Assembly: GCA_963580455.1 (NCBI GenBank)
Contig: OY756957.1
Location: forward strand, 20,129,001-20,193,000
Source of the DNA: Euonymus europaeus
Lineage: Eukaryota > Streptophyta > Magnoliopsida > Celastrales > Celastraceae
Direction of reading: 5' to 3'
DNA length: 64,000 bases
Position 1 is the stretch's first letter; the number at the start of each line of letters is the position of its first letter. Below the pieces are notes generated by a model. That model did not search any database and was not told the DNA's origin. It saw only the letters and a list, made by a program, of their open reading frames with translations. The position numbers and the translations under genes were made by a program. Below, one piece after another: positions 1 to 11,110 of the stretch.

Positions 1-959
1 TCTAATAAATAGAGAGGAGTAGGAGCTAGGAGGAGGAGCTTGGGAGACAAGAAGGAAAGAAGGAGAAGGATTGGAAGCAAAAAAGAGGAGAAGGAAAAGA
101 AGAAAACAAGGCTTGTATTTATAATTATGTTTTTATGTTTCATGTTTTATTTGGTTATGTATAACTAAACTCTTGTTATTTAGGGCTTGTCTTGAAGCCC
201 CAAGCATGCTTTCAATTTTATAAGTTGTGTGGATTTCAATTTCTACAAGCATGATGATTTTGATTTTTCCATGTTATGTGAGTTCTAGTATTGTGTTTCT
301 TTGATTAGCTAACTTTGAAGCATGTATTAGAATTAATTGTTGTAGAACATGGTCAATTGCCTTGTTGAATATGTTCTTTCTTGCAACATATAATTCAGTT
401 GAAAATGAATTATGAAAAATCAATTCTTGAATACCTAAGTACAAATACCATGTATTAGGATTCTTGTGACATTCATATTCTCTTTGCTCTTATTGAATTC
501 TTGATTGTTGATTGATGCAGACGCCATGCTAGATTTCGATTAAGAATACACGTGATGAGGTATACGCCATACACTTTACATGCAATTAAGAGAGAATCAT
601 ACAACTTGAGTTTGGCCATGACCTTGTTGTGAATGTTGTCATCATATGCTTGTTTAAATTGTTAGTCCATTATTTCTTATAAATTGTTTGAATGTCTTGT
701 GGTGGATAGTGAGTCTTAGCTATTATTTTCATTAATATCAATTCTCATTCTTGTTCTTAACATCAATTTCTTCGTCTTAATTTTTATCTATTTCAAGACT
801 TAACCCCTTTTTCCCCCCTTATAATTGTATCAATTATATTCAAGTGTTAGGTTGTATATTTATTAGCATCACTCCTTGTGGGATCGACTCTTACTTGTTC
901 ACTATATACATTAATTGTACATTTGTAGGTTATTTTAAATTGTTACTAACGACACAACA
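1..959 (+). mobile_element. 3' part of a Tat/Athila-type Ty3/gypsy LTR (probable)
   Basis: No coding potential of note. A purine-rich stretch (about 1-110) is followed by AT-rich sequence with phrases common in Tat/Athila-group LTRs: a block around 165-205 on 'ggcttgtcttgaagcccc' and, near 870-925, 'ccttgtgggatcgactctta' followed by an AT-rich tail. The stretch ends in CA at 958-959. From 961 the sequence is colinear with the protease region of the chromovirus seen at 23.3 kb, so this looks like an LTR, solo or the end of an element lying upstream, inserted into that chromovirus. The left end is outside the window, so the TG start and the target duplication cannot be checked. Family assignment rests on motif memory only. 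Confidence 0.5.
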
Positions 960-960
960 T

Positions 961-1490
961 GCATCATTCATCACTAGTAATTTTGCCCGATCGCTTTGGC
1001 TTGGAAATTTTGCCAATACGGCGAATGTTTACGGTGGCTTCGCCGATGGGGTACTTTACTCTGTTGGAGGGGATAGCTTATGGTTGTGAGTGTAGATTTG
1101 GAGAAGTGGTCTTGAAGGCCGACTTTTATGTGATGGACTTCAAGGAGTTCGATGTGATTCTTGGAGTTGATTGGTTGACAAAATACCATGGATTACTAGA
1201 TTTTTGGGAGAGAAAGATCACACTTAGGATACCCGAGGGTGGAGTGATACAGTTGAAGGGATCCAAGGTGATTTCTTGTCCACATTTCTTGGAAAACCAT
1301 TCATACCAAGATTGTGGGATGGCGAGTCTAGTGACTTCGGCACCTAAGGGTGATTTCATTACACCGATTAAAGTGGTGGAAGAATATATGGATGTATTTT
1401 TGGAAGAATTACCGGGATTACCTCCAAAGAGGGAGATTGATTTTGTGATTGAATTACATCTGAACGTGAAGACGATTTCAATTCCTCCGT
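961..1490 (+). pseudogene. Retroviral-type aspartic protease and start of RT, copy A
   Basis: The translated segment starts at 'ASFIT', just downstream of the expected catalytic D-S-G, which lies in the lost part. A one-base insertion near 994-1000 shifts the frame; afterwards the protease body (motifs 'PIRRMFTV', 'FDVILGVDWLTKYHGLLDF') and the linker into RT ('[18 protein letters not shown]') read through to a stop at about 1490. The family cleaves the Gag-Pol polyprotein. This copy lacks the active-site aspartate and cannot work. Confidence 0.85.
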
Positions 1491-2242
1491 AATCGGATGG
1501 CTCCAGTAGAGTTGAAAGAGTTGATGGCACAACTAGAGGAATTGCAAGACTTGGGGTTTATAAGGCCGAGTGTGTCCCCGTGGGGAGCACCGATGTTATT
1601 TGTGAAAAAGAAAGATGGGTCGTTACGAATGTGTATAGACTATTGGCGGTTGAATAAGGTTACAATGAAGAACAAGTGTCCTTTGCCAAGGATTATTGAT
1701 TTATTTGATCAATTGAGAGGTGCAAAGCATTTCTCAATGATTCATTTGAGATCGGGATATCATCAGTTGAGGATAAATGATGAGGATATCCAGAAGATAG
1801 CTTTCAGAACTCAGTATGGACATTATGAGTTTTTGGTCATGCCGTTTGGGTTAACTAATGCCCCAGCTGTGTTTATGGATTTAATGCAACGGGTCTTTAA
1901 ACTGTTTTTGGATAGGTTCGTGGTGGTGTTCATTGATGACATTCTGATTTATTCCAAGACGGAGGAGCGTGAGGAACACTTGAGAGTGGTTCTGCAAACA
2001 TTAAGGGAGAATCAATTGTATGCCAAATTGAGCAAATGTGTGAATTTTGGGCTAAGGAAGTAAAATTTCTAGGGCATGTCATCACTCAAGAAGGCATTGC
2101 AGTTGACTACTCCAAGGTTGAGTCAGTTTTGAATTGGGTAAGACCGAAAAATGTAACTGAGATTCAAAGTTTTCTAGGGTTAGCAAGCTACTATCGAAGG
2201 TTTATTTTAGACTTTTCGAGAGTGGCTGCACCTATGACATAG
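1491..2242 (+). pseudogene. Reverse transcriptase domain, copy A
   Basis: Gypsy RT motifs are in order: '[14 protein letters not shown]', '[17 protein letters not shown]', '[15 protein letters not shown]', then the catalytic '[12 protein letters not shown]' near 1920-1955, and the thumb/connection motif '[20 protein letters not shown]'. The reading frame breaks around 2036-2060, where two overlapping frames each carry part of the domain, and a TAG stop at 2240-2242 replaces a glutamine codon present in copy B. The catalytic DD is kept, but the domain is not translatable as one piece. Confidence 0.9.
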
Positions 2243-2720
2243 TTGACTAAGAAGGGTACATCATTTGTATGGACAGATGAGTGTGAAGAGGCATTCAAGG
2301 AGTTCAAGAGGAGGTTAACAACACCTCCAGTATTAATTGTACCAGAGAGAGATATAGGATACCAGATGTATTGTGATGCATCTGGAGTGGGATTGGGATG
2401 TTTGTTGATGCAAGGTGGAAAAGTTGTGGAATACGACTCTAGACTGTTGAAGCCACATGAGAGAAATTATCCAGTTCATGATCTAGAACTAGCAGCTGTT
2501 GTGTTTGCTCTGAAGCAATGGAGGTATTATTTATACGGGGAATGATTTGAAGTATATTCAGACCACAAGAGCCTCAAGTATCTATTCACCCAAAAAGGAG
2601 TTGAATTTGCGACAAAGGCGGTGGATGGAGTACTTGGAGGACTTTGACTTCAATTTGCAATACCATCTCGGTAAAAATAATGTGGTAGCAGATGCATTGA
2701 GTCGGAAGCTCGGAGTGACT
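2243..2720 (+). pseudogene. RNase H domain, copy A
   Basis: RNase H signatures: '[15 protein letters not shown]' carries the first catalytic aspartate, '[19 protein letters not shown]' the glutamate helix, and '[13 protein letters not shown]' the next aspartate. A TGA at 2543-2545 sits where copy B has arginine, as expected of a C-to-T change at a CGA codon, and an extra A in the run near 2590-2600 shifts the frame. The end, '[10 protein letters not shown]', is the usual boundary with integrase. Confidence 0.9.
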
Positions 2721-4200
2721 AGTTTGTGTTTACATGAATGGGGGATTGTTGAGACAATCAACCACTTTGGTTTGGACTTGATGAGTGAGGGAGAGAAAGT
2801 TTTCTTGAGTAGCATGACCTCAAGACGACAAATGGTCCAAAAGGTTATGGATGCTCAAAACGGTGATCCAACATTTGATGTAATGGATGAGAGTTCCAGA
2901 TGGATTCGTGGAAGCGATGGGGGAGTGAGATATGTGGGGAGATTGGTGGTTCCTAATGATGAAGAACTACGGCAGGAGATCCTAAAAGAGGCGCACCATT
3001 CGTGATTTTCCATGCACTCGGGAGGTACAAAAATGTACCAAGACTTGCAATGAAATTTTTGGTGGAAAGGCATGAAGGCCGATGTAGCTAGATATGTGGC
3101 GAAGTGCTTGACTTAGTAGCAGGTGAAGGGAGAACATCAGAAATCGGCAGGGTTGCTTCAACCCGTACCGGTGGCACAATGGAAGTGGGAAAGGATCACA
3201 ATGGATTTCGTGATAGGACCAAGTCGGCACATTTCCTACCAATGAACAAGACGGATTCATTGGAATACTTGAGCAACTACTATATGAGGGAGATTGTGAA
3301 ATTGCATGGGGTTCAAATATCTATAGTGTCAAACCGGGATCCACGGTTCACTGGTAGATTTTGGAGTAGTTTACAAGAAGCTTTGGGGACGAAGTTAGAT
3401 TTTAGTACAGCTTATCATCCTCAAAGTGATGGACATAGTGAGAGAACTATACAGATTCTAGAGGATATGCTTAGAGCATGTGTAGTAGACTTCGAAAAAA
3501 GTTGGGATCGATACATATATTTGGCGGAGTTCTTGTTTCATAACTCATTCCAAAGTAGTATCGGTATGACACCTTTTGAGGCACTCTATGGGAGACCTTG
3601 CAGATCACCATTGTGTTGGGCGAAGGTCGGAGAAAAAGTGATTTCGGGATCGGAGTTGGTCAAAGAGGCTCAAGAACGAGTTGAGGAGATCAAAAGGCGG
3701 CTCACTACCGCACAGAGTCGCCAGAAATCTTATGCCGATAACAGGAGAAGACCGTTGGAATTTGTGGTGGGGGACAAAGTGTTTCTCAAAGTTACTCCAA
3801 GACGCAGTGTGCAAAGGTACAGTAAACAGGGGAAGTTGGCACCTAGGCTTGTGGGGCCATTTGAGATTCTAGAGATGGTGGGGCTGATAGCATATCGATT
3901 AGCTCTACCACCTAAGCTAGAAAGAGTTTATAATGTGTTTCATGTCTCCATGATTCAGAAATACGAGCCGGATCCATCACATGTGTTGGATTGGACCACA
4001 TTGGAAGTTGAGGAAGATGAGAGTTACACTCTTCAACCAGTGAAGATTCTAGACTGACAGAACAAAGTCAAAAGGTCGAGTGTGATTCCATTAGTAAAAG
4101 TGATGTGGATGTATCACGGAGTTGAAGAAGCAACTTGGGAGTTGGAATCCAGAATGAAGGAGAAGTACTCGGAGTTATTTAGATATTCATACATATCTAG
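2721..4200 (+). pseudogene. Integrase with chromodomain-like tail, copy A
   Basis: The N-terminal HHCC zinc region (about 2985-3130) carries a TGG-to-TGA-type stop at 3003-3005 and further stops near 3114. About 60 bases of the early catalytic core are deleted around 3210-3215: 'MDFV' runs straight into the 'KSAHFLPM' part. The second catalytic aspartate of the DDE core, in the S-D-R-D-P motif, reads as asparagine here ('SNRDPRFTGRFW', about 3330). The glutamate-bearing 'SERTIQILEDMLRA' is kept. The C-terminal part holds 'FHVSMIQKY' and, after a stop at about 4055, a chromodomain-like 'VEEATWELESRM' ending near 4200. In this group the chromodomain is thought to steer integration to heterochromatin. 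Confidence 0.9.
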
Positions 4201-4225
4201 TTAAATTTCGTGACGAAATTTCTTT

Positions 4226-4238
4226 AAGGGGGGAAGGA
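4226..4238 (+). other. Polypurine tract of copy A
   Basis: A run of A and G (aaggggggaagga) lies directly before the LTR start TGTGACG, the position of the plus-strand primer in gypsy elements. Copy B has an equivalent tract next to its 3' LTR. Confidence 0.85.
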
Positions 4239-6302
4239 TGTGACGACCTACCCCAAATATGGGTTTATGATGGATCGGAAGTTAGTAATGTATGTATTAT
4301 AGTGTTATTATATGTGACAGGGGCGCCTAGGCGGAAGGAAACATGCCTAGGCGAGAAATGGATAGTAACAGAATGAGTTAGAACTGTACTGGGCGCACTG
4401 GGGCGCCCATCACAGTGGCGACGGGAAGAGTTATGGGGCGCAGGGGCGCCTAGGCGCTTGGAGTACCGCTTAGGCACAAACCGAGGTTTTAAGAACCTGT
4501 ACGCGACCAACATTGCACTATTAGTTGAGATCCCAGCTTTTAGAGAGAGAGAGAGCGAAGATTCTAGAGAGAGAAGTGATAATATTGAGAGATTTCAAGG
4601 ATTCAAGCTTGGATTGAAGCATAGAAGGAGATTCAAGAAGGATTTCACAAGTTGGAGAGATTTGAGGTAAATTCCTAGTTTTCCATAAAACCTAGGGTTT
4701 TCGTAATTTCGAATGGAACTTCAAATAGGTGTTCTAGAATGACTATTTAGGTTGATTTAAGTTTGTATATGGTGATATATACTAGGTTGCTCGAAGATTT
4801 CGTGGATTGAAGGCTTGAAGGCTTGAACTTAACATATTTGGGTTCCAGAGAGAGAAAGGTAATTTTCTCTTGGGTTCTTGTTTTGATTTATGTTGATTTT
4901 GATTATGGGGGATTAGTTTGTGGGATTGGGTGATGAATTTGCTATATGGTAGGTTCGGAAACTCAAACCCTAGTATTTGTGAAAAACTTGTAACTTTTCA
5001 TAGCTTGGAATTGAGGTAGGGGATTCTTGACCCATTCTTTTCGATATCTTTCTTTGTTATATAAAATGCGGTTCGTATCCTCATTGGTCTTTACATTTGT
5101 GTTCTTTCCTTATTGTGCCTAAGGAAGAACGAGCCTAGGATTTTCATGGTATTCCTTAAATGTAGATTGCATTGCCTAAAGAAATGTTCAATCATCTATT
5201 GGGCATGTTGTGAATCTTGCCATGCATCATTGGTAGCTATGTATTTATAGGATGATATATACATTGGCATGGCATGAGCATAATTACATTAGCGCTTGCA
5301 TTGGACTTCTGAGTATGGGCTCGGGATACCATAGGTTATATGGAAGTCACATGGGAGGATGACTGTGTGCCATGGCTTTGGCACAAGTCACATGAATCCA
5401 TGTGAGGAGACACACTTGAGGTGTGGGTGTGATAGAAATCACACAACCGAGTAAACCCTTCGTGGTTGCGGTATGAATGATGATTGCGCTCTCATTCATG
5501 GATGGTGGAAAACCATGGTATACATTTGAGATTTGGTCAATCCATAGTCATGGACTAGTGGATTGATGAATGTGTTTGGCCTCAAAGGGAATATCCGGAT
5601 GGTATGTTGTGAAATGTGACACGTGCATAATAGACTACATATTGTTGCATTATCCTATATTCACATCCGCTTAATTGTTATTATTACTCTTTACCCCTAC
5701 TGAGCTTCTAGCTCACTCCTTTACTTTCTATCTTCCCACATGTGAGACTGGTACGAGTGCCGGTGATGCGGGTCAGTAGAGACGATGTTGTGGCATGGAT
5801 GACACTTAGAGTAAGAATTAGGTTGGGTTGGTAGACTTGAACCGTTTTGTGTACACGCTTGATGTATTTGAATACATATGTCATGTAGACTATGTGACAC
5901 CATTTTGGTGTGGATTATGGACGGTTAGAAGGAAATCCATGAAATTGGATCTTCTGAACCGGGTTGGAACCTTGGGTTTAATCTTTATCGTATTGAATGC
6001 ATTTGTTATTTAAGTATTGAGAACAGTTTGTGCATGATGTTAGATGGCCTGGGGCCTGTTATGATGAGTTGCATGCTGATAGAGGCCGGAGGCCCTACTA
6101 GGTGTGATGTGATTGTGTGTCATATGTTGCGTTTGTTTCTAGGTGGGCATTCCTCGATTTACGGGGAGATGCTGCCAGATTTTTGATTGAGGTATTGACC
6201 TAGTTGAGAAATCTAGGTTGGAAATCTTGGATATTAATCACATTGACAACCTAGGAAGGTGCGGTAAGCACCATATGACGCTTCCGGAAACGGGGCGTTA
6301 CA
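4239..6302 (+). mobile_element. 3' LTR of chromovirus copy A (2064 bp)
   Basis: Begins TGTGACGACC after the polypurine tract and ends GGGGCGTTACA at 6302, with satellite following directly. Contents: a cluster of palindromic GCGCCTAGGCG-like motifs (4321-4333, 4343-4353, 4443-4460), a short GA run near 4543-4555, and a long AT-rich remainder. It resembles the copy B LTR in layout and short phrases (for example around 4670-5040) but is clearly divergent, so it is a sister family or an old copy. No 5' partner is visible in the window. Small ORFs inside it are not conserved and I do not call them. Confidence 0.9.
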
Positions 6303-9300
6303 CTATCCTTAGAGGAACTTTTAACGGTTTTGCTTATTTGAGAAGGAAAGTTGATCTTTTGAAAACGAAACAATCTACGAAGCCTATACTAGTCAAATTC
6401 GACATAAACTAACTATAAAAAATGTACACGAAACAACCTAGATGGTTTCAAATTACCCAACTCTCTCCTTGGAGGAGCTTTTAACGGTTTTGCCTATTTG
6501 AGAAGTAAAGTTGGTCTTTTGGAAATGAAACAATCTACGAAGCCTATACTTGTAAAATTCAACATAAAATAACAATAAAAAGTGGACAATGAGCAGCCTA
6601 GATGGTTCAGAATTACCCAACTCTATGCTTAGAGGAGCTTTTAACGGTTTTGGCTATTTGAGAACGAAAGTTGGTCTTTTGGCAATGAAACAAACTACGA
6701 AGCCTGATCCCGTAAAATTTGACATAAAATAACTATAAAAAGTGTACACTAAATAACCTAGATGGTTTGGAATTACCCAACTCTCTCCTCAGAGTAGTTT
6801 TTAACGATATCGCCTATTTGAGAATGAAAGTTGGTCTTTTGGCAATGAAACAATCTACGAAGCTTATACTCGTAAAATTCGACATAAAATAACAATAAAA
6901 AGTGGACAATGAGCAGCCTAGATGGTTCAGAATTACCCAACTCTATGCTTAGAGGAGCTTTTAACAGTTTTGGCTATTTGAGAACGAAAGTTTGTTTTTT
7001 GGCAATAAAACAAACTACGAAGCCTGTTCTCATAAAATTTGACATAAAATAACAATGAAAAGTGTACACTGAATAACCTAGATGGTTTGGAATTACCCAA
7101 CTCTCTCCTCAGAGTAGTTTTTAACGGTTTCGCCTATTTGAGAATGAAAGTTGGTCTTTTGGCAATGAAACAATCTACGAAGCCTATACTCATAAAATTT
7201 GACCTAAAATAACAATAAAAAGTGGATACCGAACAACCTAGATGGTTCGATAAAAGCCAACTCTCTCCCTAGAGGAGCTTTTAACAGTTTTGCCTATTTG
7301 AGAAAGAATGTTGGTCTTTTGAAAACGAAACAATATACGAAGCTTATACTCATAAAATTTGACATAAAATAGCAATAAAAAATATACAACGAACAAACCT
7401 AGATCGTTCGGAATTACCCAACTGTCTCCTGATAGGAAACCTATACTCGTAAAATTTGACATTAAAAAAAACATTAAAAAGTATACACCGAACAACCTAC
7501 ATGGTTAGGAATTTCCAAACTCTCCCCTTAGAAGAGCTTTTAACGGTTTTGCGTATTTGAGAATGAAAGTTGGTCTTTTGGTAACGAAACAATAAACGAA
7601 TCCTATACTCGTAATATTGGACATAAAATAACTATAAAAATAGTACAGCGAACAATCTAGATTGTTCGGAATTACCCAACTCTCTTCTTGGAGGTGCTTT
7701 TAACGGTTTTGCCTATTTAAGAACGAAAGTTGGTCTTTTGCCAAAAAAAAAATCTATGAAGCCTACACTCATAAAATTTGACATAAACTAACTATAAAAA
7801 GTGTACACCCAACAATTTAGATGGTTCCGAATTACCCAACTCTATTCTTAGAGGAGCTTTTAACAGTTTTGTCTATTTGAGAGCAAGAGTTGGTCTTTTG
7901 GCAACGAAACAATCTACAAAGCCTATACTCGTAAAATTCAACATAAACTAACTATAAAAAGTGTACAGCGAACAACCTATATGGTTCCAAATTACCCAAC
8001 TCTCTCCTTAAAGAAGCTTTTAACAGTTTTGCCTATTTGAGAGGGAAGGTTGGTCTCTTGGAAATGAAACAATCTACGAAGCCCATACTCATAAAATTTG
8101 ACATAAACTAATGATAAAAAGTGTACACCAAACAACCTAGATGGTTTGAAATTGCCAAACTCTCTCCTTAGAGTAGCTTTTAACGGTTTTGCCTATTTGA
8201 GAATGAAAGTTGGTCTTTTGGCAAGGAAACAATCTAGGAAGCCTATACTCATAAAATTTGATCTAAAATAACAATAAAAATTGTACACTGAACAACCTAG
8301 ATAGTTCGTAATAACCCAACTCTCTCCTTACAGGAACTTTTAACGGTTTTGCATACTTGAGAAGCAAAGTTGGTCTTTTAGGGTTTAGGAACTTTTATCC
8401 GATCAGAAAAAAAAAGGGTTTAGGAACTTTTAACGGTTTTGCATATTTGAGAAACAATCTACAAAGCCTATACTCGTAAAATTTGACATAAAATAGCAAT
8501 AAAAAGCATACACCAAACAACCTAGATCGTTCGGAATTACCCAACTCTATTCTTAGAGGTGCTTTTAACGGTTTTGGCTATTTGAGAACGAAGGTTGGTC
8601 TTTTGGCAACGAAACTAACGATGAAGCCTATTCTTGTAAAGTTCGACATAAAATAACAATCAACAGTGGACACTGAACAACTTAGATGGTTCGGAATTAC
8701 CTTACTCTATTCTTAGAGGTGCTTTTAACGGTTTTGGCTATTTGAGAACGAAGGTTTGTCTTTTGGCAACGAAACAAACTACAAAGCCTATTCTCGTAAA
8801 ATTCGACATAAAATAACAATAAAAAGTGGACACCGAACAACCTATATAGTTTAGAATTATGCAACTCTCTCCTTATAAGAGCTTTTAACGGTTTTGTCTA
8901 TTTAGACACAAAAGTTGGTGTTTCGGCAACGAAACAATCTACGAAGACTATAATCGTAAAATTTGAAGTAAAATAAGTATAAAGATTGTAGACCGAGCAA
9001 CCTAGATGGTTCAGAATAACCCAACTCTCTCCTTAGAGGAGCTTTTAACGGTTTTGCCTATTTGAGAAGGAAAGTTAGTCTTTTGAAAACGAAACAAACT
9101 ACAAAGTCTATGCTCGTAAAATTTGACCTAAACTGGAGATAAAAAGTATACTCCAAACAATCCAGATGGTTCGGAATTACCCACTGTCTCCTTATAGGAG
9201 CTTTTAACGGTTTTGCCTATTTGGATACGAAAGTTGGTCTTTTGACAACGAAAAAACAACGAAACAATGTATGATACCTATACTCGTAAAATTTGACCTA

Positions 9301-9947
9301 AAATAACAATAAAAATTGTATACCGAATAGCCTAGATGGTTCGAAATTACCCAATTCTCTCCATAGAGAAGCCTCTAACAGTTTTGACTGTTTAGGAAGG
9401 AAAGTCGATTTTGGCAACGAAACAATCTACGAAGTCTATCTCATAAAATTTGACATAAAATGCCAATAAAAAGTATACACTGAACGACCTAGATGATTCG
9501 AAATTACCCAACTCTCTCCTTATAGGAGTTTTTAACGGTTTGCCTATTTGGACACGAAAGTTTGTCTTTTCCCAATGCAACAATCTACGAAGACTATACT
9601 CGTAAAATTTGACCTAAAATAATAATAAAAAGTGGACACCGAACAACCTAGATGGTTCGGAGTAACCCAACTGTCTCCTTAGAGGTGCTTTTAACGGTTT
9701 TGCCTATTTGAAAACGAAAGTTGTACTTTTGGCAAACAATAGATGAAGCCTATATTTGAAACATTTGACATAAAATAGCTATAAAAGTGTACAGCGAACA
9801 ACCTAGATTGTGTAGAATTACCCAAATCTCTCATAAGAGGAGCTTTTAACGGTTTTACGTATTTGAGAATGAAAGTTGGTATTTTGGCAGCGAAACAATC
9901 TACGAACTCTATACTCATAAAATTTGACATAAAATAACAATAAAAGG
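6303..9947 (+). repeat. 160-bp satellite array A (about 23 monomers)
   Basis: Tandem copies of a 160-bp unit; for example the phrase 'aattacccaactct' recurs at 6451, 6611, 6771 and 6931, exactly 160 apart. Other well-kept phrases are 'gcttttaacggttttg', 'caatctacgaagcctata' and 'gaacaacctagatgg'. Monomers are diverged, and indels are seen, for example near 7430 and 8380-8440, where a short piece is duplicated. The array starts next to the LTR of copy A and stops inside a monomer at the MULE-derived block. No gene is seen. Stop-free minus-strand stretches are chance products of the AT-rich unit. Confidence 0.95.
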
Positions 9948-10122
9948 TGGGGGGATTTGTAGGCCGGTACTGTTTTGGAGACTTATTTGCTCATAGGACT
10001 GGCGCAAAATTCTTCCTTGTGTTTAAGTCCAGCCAGTATTATATTTACCCATATACCCCTGTATCATTGTTTTGAAATTCAAAAATACATTGATGCGTGC
10101 GTGATACACTATCAGTCTATGT
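9948..10122. other. Probable terminal region of the MULE
   Basis: Unique sequence starting at the satellite boundary and reaching the SINE-like palindrome. It contains 'atttacccatatacccc', a kind of phrase often found in the terminal inverted repeats of plant MULEs. Its position, between satellite and a ULP-type gene facing inwards, fits a MULE end. The opposite terminal repeat is missing because the transposase side is cut by satellite at 31365, so neither the repeat pair nor a 9-bp target duplication can be shown. Confidence 0.4.
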
Positions 10123-10318
10123 AGGTGGTGTGGCGACCCGGCCCATTGGCATTACCAGGCAATCCGGCCCCACGTTCAGGCTTCATGGGCCCTACCCCCA
10201 ACCCATCCCTTGAATCCACACTTAAGTGATGTACCAAGGAGGTTGTTGCTAGGATTCGAACTCTCCACCTAGCCTTTAACATGGTGCCCATGGCAACCCA
10301 TGTCACCAACTAAGCCAT
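10123..10318 (-). mobile_element. tRNA-derived SINE-like element, left arm of a palindrome
   Basis: Read on the minus strand it starts with a Pol III A-box-like 'tggcttagttggtgacatgg' and has a B-box-like 'gagttcgaatcc' (plus positions 10252-10263), spaced as in tRNA-derived SINEs. A GC-rich body follows, ending in 'gggtcgccacacc'. It lies head to head with a second copy, the two meeting in the perfect palindrome AAGCCATGGCTT at 10312-10323. I do not recognise the family, and a 3' homopolymer tail is not evident. Confidence 0.55.
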
Positions 10319-10476
10319 GGCTTAGTTAAAGGCTAGGTGGAGAGTTCGAATCCTATCAACAACCTCCTTGGTACATCACTTAAGTGTGGATTCAAGGGAT
10401 GGGTTGGGGGTAGGGCCCATGGAGCCTGAACGTGGGGCTGGATTGCCTGGTAATGCCAGTAGGCCAGGTCGCCACA
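10319..10476 (+). mobile_element. tRNA-derived SINE-like element, right arm of a palindrome
   Basis: Near-identical inverted copy of the left arm: B-box-like sequence at 10342-10353, then the same body through 'ggtcgccaca'. It lacks 30 bases between the A-box-like and B-box-like regions. The gap is flanked in the left copy by GTT on both sides, so it looks like a microhomology deletion. A transcript across both arms would fold into a hairpin of roughly 160 base pairs. Confidence 0.55.
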
Positions 10477-11110
10477 GGTGGCGTGATACCCGAAGACAAC
10501 CAGAGCCATCTAGATTTTCGTGATACCCAAATAATATCTTTCCACCGTCACAAACGCTCCAAAACAGTAGTCTTCCAACATCATTCCGACTGTTCCGCAT
10601 ACACCGCCATAAACCGAGCATCTTTCGGCGTACAAGCGACGTCTCCGACAAGGACAATATCAATTTTTAGTGGAAGACAACGACGCGACTATTCGGACAA
10701 CATTGCGACTCTCCGACGTTGTACGTCTTCCGCTAATGACGCTAGTACAACGACGCGACTTCTCCGACCTTTAAATAACTCGGCGATGGTAAGTTTTTTC
10801 TTACACAGTGATACACATTCGATTTTTCTGGAAGACCGCTGATATATCGTGTTCTAAAGAAACAATGGTAAGCATTCTATGATGAACTATTTTTATTTTT
10901 ATGTGAAATATGTGATACCTTTGCGATTATGTTATAATACAATCGTCTTTATTAGCTTAAAAATGCGAGAACAATGTGCGATTAAATATTTGAAATCCTT
11001 TACGTTGTCTGAGTTATTATTGTAAAATGATATATGTATTACATTGTGTAATATGATCATGATAAAAATATGATTTCACAATGATTAATATGTGATTTTA
11101 GGGCAAGAAG
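10477..11110 (+). other. Leader region of the ULP-type gene
   Basis: About 300 bases are unusually CpG-rich for the window, with repeated 'caacgacgcgact' and 'ctccgac' phrases (10560-10770), followed by TTTAAATA at about 10771. Two possible splice donors (ATGGTAAGT near 10786, ATGGTAAGC near 10864) and an acceptor TTTTAG at about 11096-11101 suggest a 5' intron before the ATG at 11111. The promoter and splicing calls are inference. Confidence 0.35.

Larger units (their letters stand above)
960..4238 (+). mobile_element. Chromovirus copy A, internal region, 5'-truncated (Ty3/gypsy, Tekay/Del-like)
   Basis: Protease, reverse transcriptase, RNase H, integrase and a chromodomain-like tail follow in gypsy order, closely matching the minus-strand element at 20.0-24.8 kb. 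Gag and the first residues of protease are missing because copy A starts abruptly at about 960 against an unrelated LTR. A polypurine tract and one LTR follow at the 3' end. Several frameshifts and stops make the copy dead. It is visibly more decayed than copy B, so it probably inserted earlier. Confidence 0.9.

Noticed and set aside
8370..8440. Telomere-like 'tttagggtttagg' occurring next to a second 'agggtttagg'
   Set aside because: Fewer than two units, flanked by satellite; more likely a local duplication than interstitial telomere DNA.
6218..9930. Recurring 60-110 codon ORFs on the minus strand of the satellite, with similar peptides such as 'FGVHFLLLFYVKFYEYRL'
   Set aside because: They recur because the DNA recurs. 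The 160-bp unit is not a multiple of three, so no long frame can persist, and start, stop and frame vary between monomers. Same for those at 31-36, 43-54 and 61-64 kb.
6303..9947. CRISPR-like regular spacing
   Set aside because: The whole 160-bp unit repeats, with no unique spacers. It is satellite DNA in a plant context.
10252..10353. Possible tRNA genes with B-box-like sequences
   Set aside because: No cloverleaf or anticodon stem can be drawn around them. The motifs fit a SINE-like head rather than a tRNA.
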